Shown: positions 17,078 to 25,184, counted from the first letter of the stretch. The stretch is DNA of 39,582 nucleotides from an uncultured Bacteroidales bacterium (GCA_945921355.1 CAMEKM010000011.1:1-39582), one strand, 5' to 3'. A program made the numbers and translations. Notes: generated from the sequence alone by a model not told the origin.

Positions 17078-18697
17078 TTATACCAGAACGAAGTCAATTA
17101 GTTTGCGTTCGATATCCACTTTTGTCACGCGCACGCGTACCTTATCTGATAGTGTATATACATTACCACTACGAGCAGCTATCAAGCAATAGTTGTCTTC
17201 GTCAAACTGCATATAGTCGTGCGGTTCAATGGTGCGTATAGGCACAAGCCCCTCGGTGAGCGTATCTGCCAACTGAACAAACAAGCCAAACTCTGTCACT
17301 CCGCTGATTATCGCATCAAACTCCTCACCAATATGGCTACTAATCCACCGTGCGTGCATCTCTTTGACTGAGTCACGCTCTGCCATTTGTGCAGCCAACT
17401 CACATTCTGAGCAATGTACACATGCCTGCTCCAGTTCGTCTTTATCGGTACGGCATTTCGCTTTGGATTGCAGCAGATAGCGCGACACTAAGCGATGTAC
17501 CATCATGTCGGGGTAACGGCGGATAGGGGATGTGAAATGTGTATAATAGGGGAATGCCAAACCATAGTGCCCAATATTATCCGTTGAATACACCGCTTTC
17601 GCCATGGAGCGAATGGCGAGGGTCTCTACCAAAGTTTGGCAAGGCATACCCTGACAATCATCCAATAGGGCATTGATATGTTTGTGAGTTGTCTTGCTAT
17701 TGGATGACACTTTAAGGTTCAATCCAAAACGCTTGATAAAGGTACTGAGTTTGCCTATCTTCTCTGGGTCGGGATTGTCATGCACACGATAGACAAAGGG
17801 CTTCGCTTCTTGCGCCTTTTGAATCTCCTCTTTTGACCTTTTGCCAATCGCAGTCGCCACGATACGGTTGGCAAGTAACATAAACTCCTCTATCAGATGG
17901 TTGGTATCAAGCGAGTTGTGGAAGAATATTTCGACAGGTTCGTTGTTCTCATCCAAACGGAAATGCACTTCAGGTGTTTCAAAATTGATCGCTCCTTGTC
18001 GGAAACGATTGGTGCGGAGTGTTTTAGCCAAGCCATTTAAGATTTGCAATGCCTCTCTCAACTGTCCACTGTCAACTTTCAACTGTGAACTATTCTCCAG
18101 CAACTCTTGCGCTTGACGATAGGTCAGTCGATGATTGGAGCGAATAACGGTTCGGCAAATCTTATGGCGAATCACTTTGGCTTGCTGGTCCATCTCTACA
18201 ATGACCGACATACAGAGTTTATCTTCATTGGGGCGCAAACTGCAAAGCTCGTTGCTCAAGCGCTCGGGCAACATAGGAATCACTTTATCTACCAGATAGA
18301 TGCTCGTACCCCGCTGATATGCCTCATCATCCAACGCCGTCTGCTCTTGGACATAGTGCGTGACGTCGGCAATATGAATACCTATCTGGTAGTTGCCCGT
18401 GTCGAGTATCTGAAATGAGAGCGCATCGTCGAAGTCTTTTGCTTCGTCTGGATCAATGGTAAAGGTGAGCACATCGCGCATATCACGACGGCGCATTAGT
18501 TCGCTTTGAGGGATAGTCTCTGAAGGCAGTTTGCTCACTTCGTTGAGCACCTCGTCGGAGAAGTCAGCAGGCAGCGTATATTCCGCTTCGCGTGTCTCTA
18601 CAGTAGCTTGGTGCTTGAGTTGTTGCTGGTTTCTATTCTTACGTTTAATCGCTTTTTCGCGACGCATTCGTTTGGCTATAAGGTCTTTTGTCTTCAT
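17078..18697 (-). CDS. rnr: RNase R/II-family exoribonuclease without cold-shock domains
   Basis: This 3'-to-5' exoribonuclease degrades structured RNA. The RNB catalytic domain carries the metal-binding acidic cluster in TIDPDEAKDFDDALS and the later FTSPIRRYPDMMVHR block. A C-terminal S1 domain follows (GEEFDAIISGVTEFGLFVQL onward). The protein is 539 residues from ATG 18697, against about 700 or more for Bacteroidetes RNase R. The two N-terminal cold-shock domains are absent and replaced by a short basic tail (MKTKDLIAKRMRREKAIKRK). The frame can begin at GTG 18739 or ATG 18718; neither adds a domain. The stretch ENSSQLKVDSGQLRE is encoded by a heptamer array. No typical promoter precedes it, so it may be read from the ATPase gene 139 nt upstream. 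Confidence 0.9.
   Translation of the reverse strand: MKTKDLIAKRMRREKAIKRKNRNQQQLKHQATVETREAEYTLPADFSDEVLNEVSKLPSETIPQSELMRRRDMRDVLTFTIDPDEAKDFDDALSFQILDTGNYQIGIHIADVTHYVQEQTALDDEAYQRGTSIYLVDKVIPMLPERLSNELCSLRPNEDKLCMSVIVEMDQQAKVIRHKICRTVIRSNHRLTYRQAQELLENSSQLKVDSGQLREALQILNGLAKTLRTNRFRQGAINFETPEVHFRLDENNEPVEIFFHNSLDTNHLIEEFMLLANRIVATAIGKRSKEEIQKAQEAKPFVYRVHDNPDPEKIGKLSTFIKRFGLNLKVSSNSKTTHKHINALLDDCQGMPCQTLVETLAIRSMAKAVYSTDNIGHYGLAFPYYTHFTSPIRRYPDMMVHRLVSRYLLQSKAKCRTDKDELEQACVHCSECELAAQMAERDSVKEMHARWISSHIGEEFDAIISGVTEFGLFVQLADTLTEGLVPIRTIEPHDYMQFDEDNYCLIAARSGNVYTLSDKVRVRVTKVDIERKLIDFVLV
18060..18094. repeat. Heptamer array inside rnr, in frame
   Basis: The + strand units are AACTGTC, CACTGTC, AACTTTC, AACTGTG and AACTATT. 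They belong to the AAYTGTC family shared with topA, thrA and the btuB riboswitch. They encode a surface-like insert between conserved RNB blocks. Confidence 0.9.
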
Positions 18698-18836
18698 ATA
18701 CAATCTGAGTTGCGGCATAGCCGCGTTGGAAAGTTCCACGTCCTATGGGCTGTTTCAAAGTTTCAATGTTAAAATAAGATGTACAAAAAGTATGCAAACG
18801 GTAGTTGACAACAATTCTATTGACTGTCTATGAGTG

Positions 18837-20162
18837 CTAATTAGGCATCATAAACATCACATAATAAATAGGCATATATGTGATTTTATCTTTTTTCACT
18901 ACTTCACCATTATTAGACAATACTACAGCATTTTGTATGCCATATTCTTGGTTGGAAACAAAGTGGTTGAGGGCACTATGCACATAGTAATCTTTTCCAG
19001 ATTTGATTTCTATAGGCACTACGGAGAGTGTCGAATAGTTGTCTATTAAGAAATCCACCTCTCCGTGTTGTTTGTTGTCATAATAATATAAATCAAAACC
19101 ATGGGCACGCAATTCTTGGGCTACAACTGCTTCATATACTGTTCCAAGGTTAATACTACACTCATCGTTTAAAACAGCCTTGATATTATTTTGATACAAA
19201 AGTGCCGTCAATATCCCGACATCATTTAGATAAAGTTTTAGTAAACTCTTTTTTACGGATTGCAATAATGGGAAGCGCGGATTGCTTATGGCATCTATTT
19301 GCAATGCTATACCAGATTGTACTAAATAATCAAATTCGTATTCATAGTCTGAAAATTGCTTACCCTTTTTATTTTCAATCCGATTAACCACAACACGTTT
19401 CTTCTTATTTTCAAGATTGGATGGAATCAGATCATATACGCGGCGAATTTTTAGTCGATTTTGCTGATCGTACTGCGAAGCGTCTATACCATAGAGAGCA
19501 CGTATATCTTGCTGTATATCACGCATTCGTTGAATATTTTTGTCCTTCAAAAATTGATTTACTGCATCTGGTAGTCCGCCTGTCAATAGATAATATTTGA
19601 AAATACGCATAAACCTACTATGCAGTTTTTCTGGTAGTGCTTGCTGATTTTGAAAACATGTTCGCGCAGTGTTGATAGCTTCCTCACCCACGCCCATTGC
19701 CCAAAAGAACTCTTCTAAGTCTAATGGGTACATTTGCTTAATTAATATACTACCTAATGGTACAGATGGTGTTTGGGATAATGCAACACCCAGTTGTGAA
19801 CCGCTGGCAATATAGGTAAATCTATTATCTTGATTGAGGAATTTGAGTAAGGTTAGTAAACGAGGGTACACTTGTATCTCATCTAAGAAAATTAGTGTAT
19901 CTTGTTTTTCTCCTAAACGGTTACCAGCAAAAGCACTCAGTTGTAGATAAAAACTATCCACACTCGTCACATCTGCGAATAATTGCTCATTCTCATTATC
20001 AGCACGCAAATCTATCTCAATAAAATTGGGAAATAATTGGCTACCGATATGTCGAATAATAAATGATTTACCGATTTGTCTGGCACCGTTAACTAACAAT
20101 ATCTTGTTTTGATTTTCACTTAGAAATGCCTCCAAGAACTTTGCAAATTTACGTTGTAGCAT
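18837..20162 (-). CDS. AAA-type ATPase with DUF4143 nuclease-like C-terminus
   Basis: This 441-residue protein belongs to the large family of orphan prokaryotic ATPases with an N-terminal AAA domain and a C-terminal DUF4143. Walker A is NGARQIGKS and Walker B is TLIFLDEIQVYP; IASGSQLG acts as the sensor-like block. The C-terminal GEVDFLID and PIEIKSGK form a PD-(D/E)xK-like acidic/lysine set. The biological role of the family is unsettled; members are abundant in Bacteroidetes and behave like accessory genes. The start ATG 20162 (MLQRKFAKFLE) is chosen because the promoter at 20186-20217 rules out the longer frame to 20216. It is monocistronic or leads into rnr. Its codon use is more AT-rich than its neighbours, suggesting acquisition. 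Confidence 0.88.
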   Translation of the reverse strand: MLQRKFAKFLEAFLSENQNKILLVNGARQIGKSFIIRHIGSQLFPNFIEIDLRADNENEQLFADVTSVDSFYLQLSAFAGNRLGEKQDTLIFLDEIQVYPRLLTLLKFLNQDNRFTYIASGSQLGVALSQTPSVPLGSILIKQMYPLDLEEFFWAMGVGEEAINTARTCFQNQQALPEKLHSRFMRIFKYYLLTGGLPDAVNQFLKDKNIQRMRDIQQDIRALYGIDASQYDQQNRLKIRRVYDLIPSNLENKKKRVVVNRIENKKGKQFSDYEYEFDYLVQSGIALQIDAISNPRFPLLQSVKKSLLKLYLNDVGILTALLYQNNIKAVLNDECSINLGTVYEAVVAQELRAHGFDLYYYDNKQHGEVDFLIDNYSTLSVVPIEIKSGKDYYVHSALNHFVSNQEYGIQNAVVLSNNGEVVKKDKITYMPIYYVMFMMPN

Positions 20163-20185
20163 AGTGCATATATTTAATTTTTTGG

Positions 20186-20217
20186 CAAAGGTACTGAAAA
20201 TCTTTGATATATGCAAA
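20186..20217 (-). promoter_or_regulatory. Promoter of the DUF4143 ATPase gene
   Basis: On the minus strand TTTG (20217-20214) and TACCTTTG (20193-20186) are separated by 20 nt. A 33-bp repeat array begins 2 nt upstream of the -33 box, an operator-like position. Confidence 0.87.
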
Positions 20218-20219
20218 TG

Positions 20220-20311
20220 TTTGTCACTTTTTCCATGATTTTCATAGGTGTTTTTGTCATTTTTTCCATAATTTTCGCATATATTTTTGTCACTTTTTCT
20301 GTAATATCAAC
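20220..20311. repeat. 33-bp tandem array upstream of the ATPase promoter
   Basis: Three units each begin TTTGTCA, at 20220, 20253 and 20286, exactly 33 bp apart. Each continues with a T run and CCAT(A/G)ATTTTC-type sequence, decaying in the third. The 172-bp gap to the next terminator holds nothing else. Confidence 0.85.
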
Positions 20312-20329
20312 ATTTAGATGCATAAAAAT

Positions 20330-20355
20330 GGGCTCCCTCAACAGTGAGGAAGCCC
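20330..20355 (-). terminator. Terminator of the propeller-like protein gene
   Basis: An 11-bp stem with one mismatch (20330-20340 with 20345-20355) has a 4-nt loop. On the minus strand it is followed by ATTTTTA. It lies 33 nt beyond the stop at 20389. Confidence 0.87.
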
Positions 20356-20388
20356 TTGGATATATTCCCGTTTCTAACTTCTATATTC

Positions 20389-21834
20389 TTATTTCACTTC
20401 TTGGCCCATCATATTGAAGGTCTTGCCATCACGGATAATGAGCACTTGACCATCGCGAACGATCTTTTGTACTTGAGGAACAACATTGGTGTTGTCAAGT
20501 GCTGTTGGATTGCTTGGCTTAGTAATCACTTGTGCCTTAGGAGCAGGAGTAGTGCATGTGTTGTCGTTAGTAGGAATAGCATATTTATAGAAACGCTCTT
20601 TATTTGCGGACAAACCATAAAGGTCACCAGCGTAGTCAAATGCAAGACCATCTACGTTTTTACCCATTGAAGGGGTTTTTGCTACAAATGCCAAAGAAGG
20701 AACACCTGCTTCGTCATAGGTAACCTTGTACAAGTTAGCACCAATTGTACCTGATGCACCTATACCGAGCGCGAGAACATCTTCATTAGGATTATAAGCT
20801 ATAGTACCACGAGCTGTATTCAAATTCTCAAAGCCGTGAGGAGTGGTAGAGTTAACCTCGTAGTCGATTTCGCCAGCAGTATTAACGTGGGTAAGTTGGT
20901 TGAATCCGTCTAATTGTCCACGGTTTTGAGCGATCCAAACACCACCACGACCGTCAGAAGCTAATGCCACATCGGCATTACCAAATTTTCTATAATCAGC
21001 AAACAATGTATCTACTACGCCATCAGTAATCTTATAAAGAGAACCAGGAGCCGGATAACCAGTAGAAACTAATACATACAAAGAACCATCCTCACCGAAG
21101 CAAGCAGCATTGGCTGCTGTAAAGCCAAGATCATCAATCAGGTTCGTAGCCTCACCACCTACGTTTTCAGCAGACACAGCCCAAATAGCTACAGGATTCA
21201 AATTGTGAATAAATGCCACTTCGTTGGTTACAGGATTGATAACGATACGCTTCATCGCTTGACGATTATTGGTAGCAGCTAAAGTCACATTGCTTGGAAT
21301 GATACCTACATTTGCTGTAGGATTGAGTTCTGCCAATGTTTGATCATAAATAAAGATACCTTGTTTTTGGTTCTTAGCACGGGTAGAACCTCCATCAGAT
21401 GCACCATTAGTTGGTTGAGCTACGTAAATATTACCAAAAGTAGAAGACTCTGGATTGTTGTCAACGGCTACACCTTGTGGCAGATAGAAATTGTAGATAC
21501 CGCGATTAACATCGGTAACCTCAGTTAATTCAGCAATTGCTTCGCCTGCTAATTTTACAGCCCAATTCATTTGGCTTGCTTTTGGCAACTGATCAGTTGT
21601 ATAGGTAAATGTGTTTGATCCTGCAACTACGGAACCAAGATCTAAGGTTCCGACGTTGTTTCCTTCTTCATCGGAAAGAATAAGAGTTGCTGTAGCAGCA
21701 GTGGTAGCTTTAAACGTAAAAGTATAAGACTTACTTTCCGATGTCAAACTTAAATCATACGCCCATGCGCGTTGCGCATTAGCCGTAACCACCATTGCTA
21801 CAAGAGCAAGGAGAGAGAGAAAAAGTTTTTTCAT
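20389..21834 (-). CDS. Secreted propeller-like protein with C-terminal RDGK tail
   Basis: This 481-residue protein has a clear signal peptide (MKKLFLSLLALVAMVVTANA, cleaved before Q). A short beta-sandwich (about 22-110) resembles those that cap surface proteins. Propeller-like repeats with NHL/SMP-30 character follow (YNFYLPQGVAVDNNPES, GSLYVLVSTGYP, GGVWIAQN, VDGLAFDYAGDLYG). The end, VQKIVRDGQVLIIRDGKTF followed by NMMGQEVK, is a C-terminal motif common on exported Bacteroidales proteins and resembles type IX secretion tails. I infer a surface or secreted protein; no catalytic residues are evident and the ligand is unknown. It is monocistronic, with its own promoter (leader about 55 nt) and terminator. 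Confidence 0.78.
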   Translation of the reverse strand: MKKLFLSLLALVAMVVTANAQRAWAYDLSLTSESKSYTFTFKATTAATATLILSDEEGNNVGTLDLGSVVAGSNTFTYTTDQLPKASQMNWAVKLAGEAIAELTEVTDVNRGIYNFYLPQGVAVDNNPESSTFGNIYVAQPTNGASDGGSTRAKNQKQGIFIYDQTLAELNPTANVGIIPSNVTLAATNNRQAMKRIVINPVTNEVAFIHNLNPVAIWAVSAENVGGEATNLIDDLGFTAANAACFGEDGSLYVLVSTGYPAPGSLYKITDGVVDTLFADYRKFGNADVALASDGRGGVWIAQNRGQLDGFNQLTHVNTAGEIDYEVNSTTPHGFENLNTARGTIAYNPNEDVLALGIGASGTIGANLYKVTYDEAGVPSLAFVAKTPSMGKNVDGLAFDYAGDLYGLSANKERFYKYAIPTNDNTCTTPAPKAQVITKPSNPTALDNTNVVPQVQKIVRDGQVLIIRDGKTFNMMGQEVK

Positions 21835-21894
21835 GTTGTAATGAATTTAAAGTTAATAATTATTGTTATTAGTTTGTTATACTTAACACGGCTG

Positions 21895-21926
21895 CAAAGG
21901 TACAACTTTTTTTTGAAACCTGCAAA
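21895..21926 (-). promoter_or_regulatory. Promoter of the propeller-like protein gene
   Basis: On the minus strand TTTG (21926-21923) and TACCTTTG (21902-21895) are separated by 20 nt. Confidence 0.88.
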
Positions 21927-21970
21927 CGTTTTCGAAAAAAAATGAGTAAGGAGGTGCATTTTTTTGAGAA

Positions 21971-22114
21971 TGGACGTTCGTTGGGCTATTGGACGGCGCG
22001 CATCACGCCTATTGGATACTGGACGCTGCGCTATCGGAGATGCGGTGTTCCTTGCTTATTAACAGCGTTATCCTACGTATATCTTACGTATATGTTACGT
22101 ATATCCTACGTAAT
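21971..22114. repeat. Repeat-rich gap with 22-23-bp and 11-bp arrays
   Basis: TGGACG recurs at 21971, 21990 and 22020, and CTATTGGA-like blocks at 21986, 22009 and 22031. From 22071 to 22114 four 11-mers follow: TCCTACGTATA, TCTTACGTATA, TGTTACGTATA and TCCTACGTAAT. The 334-bp gap 21927-22260 between the propeller gene promoter and the tRNA terminator contains no gene that I can support. Confidence 0.8.
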
Positions 22115-22260
22115 TAACAAGGAAACAACCTGAAAAAAGTGTAGCAGGTTTCACATTCTCTACAGTTGTAGGATATTCTAAACAGTTGTCGAACATTGAA
22201 AACAAATAGCGTATTTGATGTAATCCGCTCATTAACTGATGATTGCAATGACAAAAAAGA

Positions 22261-22297
22261 AAGATGCGATAATGAAATTGCTCCATTATCGCATCTT
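22261..22297 (-). terminator. Terminator after tRNA-Pro
   Basis: A perfect 14-bp stem (22261-22274 with 22284-22297) has a 9-nt loop. A U-rich tract follows on the minus strand (A run at 22253-22258 on +). It begins one base after the tRNA 3' end. Confidence 0.94.
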
Positions 22298-22298
22298 G

Positions 22299-22371
22299 TC
22301 GAGAAGAGGCGACTCGAACGCCCGACCCCCACGTCCCGAACGTGGTGCGCTACCAACTGCGCTACTTCTCG
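22299..22371 (-). tRNA. tRNA-Pro (anticodon CGG)
   Basis: It folds as a normal cloverleaf of 73 nt. The acceptor stem is CGAGAAG with CTTCTCG, the D arm is GCGC-AGTTGGTA-GCGC, and the anticodon stem is CCACG with CGTGG around loop TTCGGGA (anticodon CGG). The T arm contains TTCGAGT. The discriminator is A and the 3' CCA is not encoded. It lies 19 nt downstream of topA on the same strand with no promoter between, so it is probably processed from the topA transcript or driven from within topA. Confidence 0.96.
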
Positions 22372-22390
22372 CTCGCGCTAAAAGCGCTTA

Positions 22391-24706
22391 TTATTTTTTA
22401 CGAACAAAACGTTTTTTACCTACTGTTGGCTCACTCGAAGCGATTACTTTACGGCACGCCTCTTCTGTAAGTCCTTCTACATCAGTAGATTTAGGCAGAC
22501 GATAATTGCCTTGTGGAGTCTTAATATAGGCTCCATATCGACCATTCAAAACTTGGATATCACCAAACACATGGACAGGCTTATCCGCTTGCTTTTTTTG
22601 TTCGAGTAGTTCAATGGCTTGCTCTAATGTGACCACATATGGGTCTAAGTTTTTAGGCAGACTTGTAAATGCGTTTGCATAGCGTACGTATGCTCCATAT
22701 TTTCCTTCGCCTATTACCACTTCTTGACCATCATACACACCTAAAGTTCGAGGCAAAGCATTCGCAAAAAGTGCTAACGCTTCATCCAAAGTAATGGTAA
22801 AGATACTTTGTCCCTTTTGCATAGAAGCGAACTTAGGTTTTTCGCTATCACTATCGCCCAATTGCACACAAGGTCCGTTTTTGGTGATGCGAGCATAGAT
22901 AGGTTCGCCCGTCTGAGGATGCTTACCAATGAATCGAGCTGCCATCTTACCCGAAGGGACTTGCTTAATCAGCGGATGGAAAGTCTGGTAGAATTCATCT
23001 ACCGTCTGTACCCAATTAGCATCTCCCGCAGCAATGGCATCAAAGTTTTCTTCGGATTGCGCTGTGAAATCATAACTCAAGATGGCAGGGAACTGCTCCA
23101 CGAGAAAGTCATTGGTAATACGTCCGAGGTCGGTAGGGAGAAGTTTTCCTGAATCTGCACCTACTATTTCGGATTTGGTTTTGTCAATGATTTTGCCATT
23201 AGAAAGAGTGATGATGTTGTACGAACGTTTAGTTCCCTCCACCAAACCACGCTCCACATACTTACGCGATTGGATAGTTTCAATGACTGTAGCATAAGTA
23301 GAGGGGCGTCCAATACCCAATTCATCCATCTTATCCACCAACGAACCTTCGTGGTAACGAGCTGGTGCTTTGGTAAAAGTCTCTTGGCAGTTGACAGTTG
23401 ACAATTGACAGTTCACATTCTCCTTGAGTAATGCGATTGCAGCTTGATTGTTGGCAGCAATTTCCTCATCCGCAGCTTGCGTATAGACACGCATAAAGCC
23501 ATCGAAAGTAATCACCTCATGCGTAGCAGTCCATAAGTATGGCGAATTGCTCATCGCCACTTCCACACGCGTAGTATCCACCTCTACATCAGCCATTTGC
23601 GACGCCAATGCGCGTTTGCGAATCAAGTCGTACAAACGACGCTCATCGTTGTTGTTGCCTGCAACAGGAACATTCATATAGGTTGGTCGAATAGCCTCGT
23701 GTGCCTCTTGTGCATTTTTAGACTTAGTTTGATATCGACGAGCCTTATGGTAGTTTGCTCCGTACTCAGCAAGGATAGTTGATTTAGCAGTATTGATAGC
23801 TAACGCACTTAGATTCACCGAGTCGGTACGCATGTATGTGATATGTCCTGCCTCATAGAGCGATTGCGCCAGACGCATGGTCTTTGATACAGAGAAGTGC
23901 AATTTCCGCACTGCTTCTTGCTGAAGCGTTGATGTAGTGAAAGGAGGCGCTGGAGAACGATGCCCAGGCTTGTGCGTCACAGAAGTGAGCGTAAAAGCAG
24001 CGTTTTTGCAACTTTCTAAGAAAGCAAGCACCTCTTCTTTGGTAGCAAAACGATGGTTGAGCTCCGCTTTGAAAGCGGTAGTTTCTCCATTAATTGCAGC
24101 CCCCACAAACTCTGCCGCAACGCGATAACTCGATGTAGGTACAAATTCCTCTATCTCACGTTCGCGCTCTACAATCAATCGTACCGCAACAGACTGTACA
24201 CGCCCTGCACTCAGTCCAGTGATAACCTTTTTCCAAAGCACGGGCGAGAGCTCAAAGCCCACGATGCGATCCATAACTCGGCGTGCCTGTTGGGCATTTA
24301 CCAGATTGTAGTCAATATCGCGTGGGTGGTTAATAGCCTCTAAAATAGATTCTTTGGTAGTATCGTTGAAAGTAATACGGCAAACTTTATCCTTGGGCAG
24401 TTGCAACACCTCTTGGATATGCCAAGCAATAGCTTCTCCCTCGCGGTCAGGGTCGCTTGCAAGCCAGACTTTGTCTGCTTTCATAGCTTCTTTGCGCAGA
24501 GCTTCAACAAGGTGTAGTTTATCTTTATCGATCACATAGTTAGGCGTATAGTCATTGTTAAAATCAATGCCCATGCTATTTTTCCCCACTCCTTCAATGT
24601 CGCGAATATGTCCTTGCGACGACATCAAACGAAAGTCCTTACCCAAATACTTGGCTATGGTTTTTCCTTTGCTTGGGGACTCAACTATCATTAAATTTTT
24701 GCTCAT
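22391..24706 (-). CDS. topA: DNA topoisomerase I
   Basis: This type IA topoisomerase relaxes negative supercoils. It is 771 residues. The TOPRIM part shows MIVESPSKGKTIAKYLG (6-22, catalytic Glu9) and SDPDREGEAIAWH (84-96). The active-site Tyr291 lies in GHITYMRTDS. GLSAGRVQSVAVRL (164-177) and GIGRPSTYA are conserved. The C-terminal part has DNA-binding repeats (GKYGAYVRY, NGRYGAYIKT) without zinc-ribbon cysteines. The start ATG 24706 (MSKNLMIVES) is the family start; the longer frame to 24757 crosses the promoter. Residues 430-441 (NVNCQLSTVNCQ) come from an in-frame heptamer array, just before the conserved PARYHEGSLV block. tRNA-Pro follows directly. Confidence 0.96.
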   Translation of the reverse strand: MSKNLMIVESPSKGKTIAKYLGKDFRLMSSQGHIRDIEGVGKNSMGIDFNNDYTPNYVIDKDKLHLVEALRKEAMKADKVWLASDPDREGEAIAWHIQEVLQLPKDKVCRITFNDTTKESILEAINHPRDIDYNLVNAQQARRVMDRIVGFELSPVLWKKVITGLSAGRVQSVAVRLIVEREREIEEFVPTSSYRVAAEFVGAAINGETTAFKAELNHRFATKEEVLAFLESCKNAAFTLTSVTHKPGHRSPAPPFTTSTLQQEAVRKLHFSVSKTMRLAQSLYEAGHITYMRTDSVNLSALAINTAKSTILAEYGANYHKARRYQTKSKNAQEAHEAIRPTYMNVPVAGNNNDERRLYDLIRKRALASQMADVEVDTTRVEVAMSNSPYLWTATHEVITFDGFMRVYTQAADEEIAANNQAAIALLKENVNCQLSTVNCQETFTKAPARYHEGSLVDKMDELGIGRPSTYATVIETIQSRKYVERGLVEGTKRSYNIITLSNGKIIDKTKSEIVGADSGKLLPTDLGRITNDFLVEQFPAILSYDFTAQSEENFDAIAAGDANWVQTVDEFYQTFHPLIKQVPSGKMAARFIGKHPQTGEPIYARITKNGPCVQLGDSDSEKPKFASMQKGQSIFTITLDEALALFANALPRTLGVYDGQEVVIGEGKYGAYVRYANAFTSLPKNLDPYVVTLEQAIELLEQKKQADKPVHVFGDIQVLNGRYGAYIKTPQGNYRLPKSTDVEGLTEEACRKVIASSEPTVGKKRFVRKK
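23388..23422. repeat. Heptamer array inside topA, in frame
   Basis: The + strand units are CAGTTGA, CAGTTGA, CAATTGA, CAGTTCA and CATTCTC. On the coding strand they read as the GTCAAYT family. The encoded Asn/Cys/Gln/Ser-rich peptide is unlike the rest of the enzyme. Confidence 0.9.
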
Positions 24707-24743
24707 ATATATAATGTAGTTTGTTCTTTTTGCAAAACGGCGG

Positions 24744-24775
24744 CAAAGGTACAACAAAATTTTGAATGGTGCAAA
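24744..24775 (-). promoter_or_regulatory. Promoter of topA (and probably tRNA-Pro)
   Basis: On the minus strand TTTG (24775-24772) and TACCTTTG (24751-24744) are separated by 20 nt. The leader to ATG 24706 is about 30 nt. Confidence 0.88.
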
Positions 24776-24899
24776 TTTATTTGTTGTAAAAAAACAGTTA
24801 CTTATTTAAGTAAAAAAAATTACTGCATCGTATTTCCACTCTATAAACTTTCTACAGACCGATTATCTTTCAACAAGAATAACTTTTTTCGCACAATTT

Positions 24900-24931
24900 C
24901 TTGCGTATGTGCATTTTTTGTACTACCTTTG
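24900..24931 (+). promoter_or_regulatory. Promoter of the riboswitch-btuB unit
   Basis: CTTG (24900-24903) and TACCTTTG (24924-24931) are separated by 20 nt. The boxes and most of the spacer are repeated almost exactly at 39464-39495. The AT-rich stretch 24776-24899, between this and the topA promoter, shows no other feature. Confidence 0.87.
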
Positions 24932-24982
24932 CACCGCATTTAGTTAAAGAGCCCCCTCGCCCACGTGGCTCGTCGGGGATTC

Positions 24983-25150
24983 GCTAAGGGAAGCCAGTGA
25001 GATTCTGGCACAGACCCGCTGCTGTGATTCGCAATCCGATGTTCACTATCTCTTAGGTCACTGGCTAACTATCAATTGTCAACTGTCAATTGTCAAAGCT
25101 GGGAAGGCCGAACAAAAGGAGCGATAAGTCAGAAGACCTGCTACATGCAT
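24983..25150 (+). promoter_or_regulatory. Cobalamin (vitamin B12) riboswitch
   Basis: The core has AGGGAAGCCAGTGAGATTC (24988-25006 region), GCACAGACCCGCTGCTGTGA, GGGAAGGCCG (25101-25110), and the 3' B12 box AGTCAGAAGACCTGCT (25127-25142). Stem GCCAG (24993-24997) pairs with CTGGC (25005-25009). The order and spacing match cobalamin aptamers that repress B12 uptake genes, and a BtuB-type receptor follows 43 nt after the B12 box. Two parts are unusual: an extra GC-rich block upstream (24948-24985) missing from the second copy at 39511, and a heptamer array (25067-25094) in the variable peripheral region. Confidence 0.95.
25067..25094. repeat. Heptamer array inside the cobalamin riboswitch
   Basis: The units are AACTATC, AATTGTC, AACTGTC and AATTGTC. 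They lie between the conserved TCACTGGC (25058-25065) and GGGAAGGCCG blocks, where aptamers vary in length. Confidence 0.92.
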
Positions 25151-25184
25151 TCGTTGAACGCTCTCGTGGTATAGGGCTTAAGAC

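Noticed and set aside
20220..20311. CRISPR-like appearance of the 33-bp units
   Set aside because: Units are contiguous and decaying with no unique spacers; no cas gene is present.
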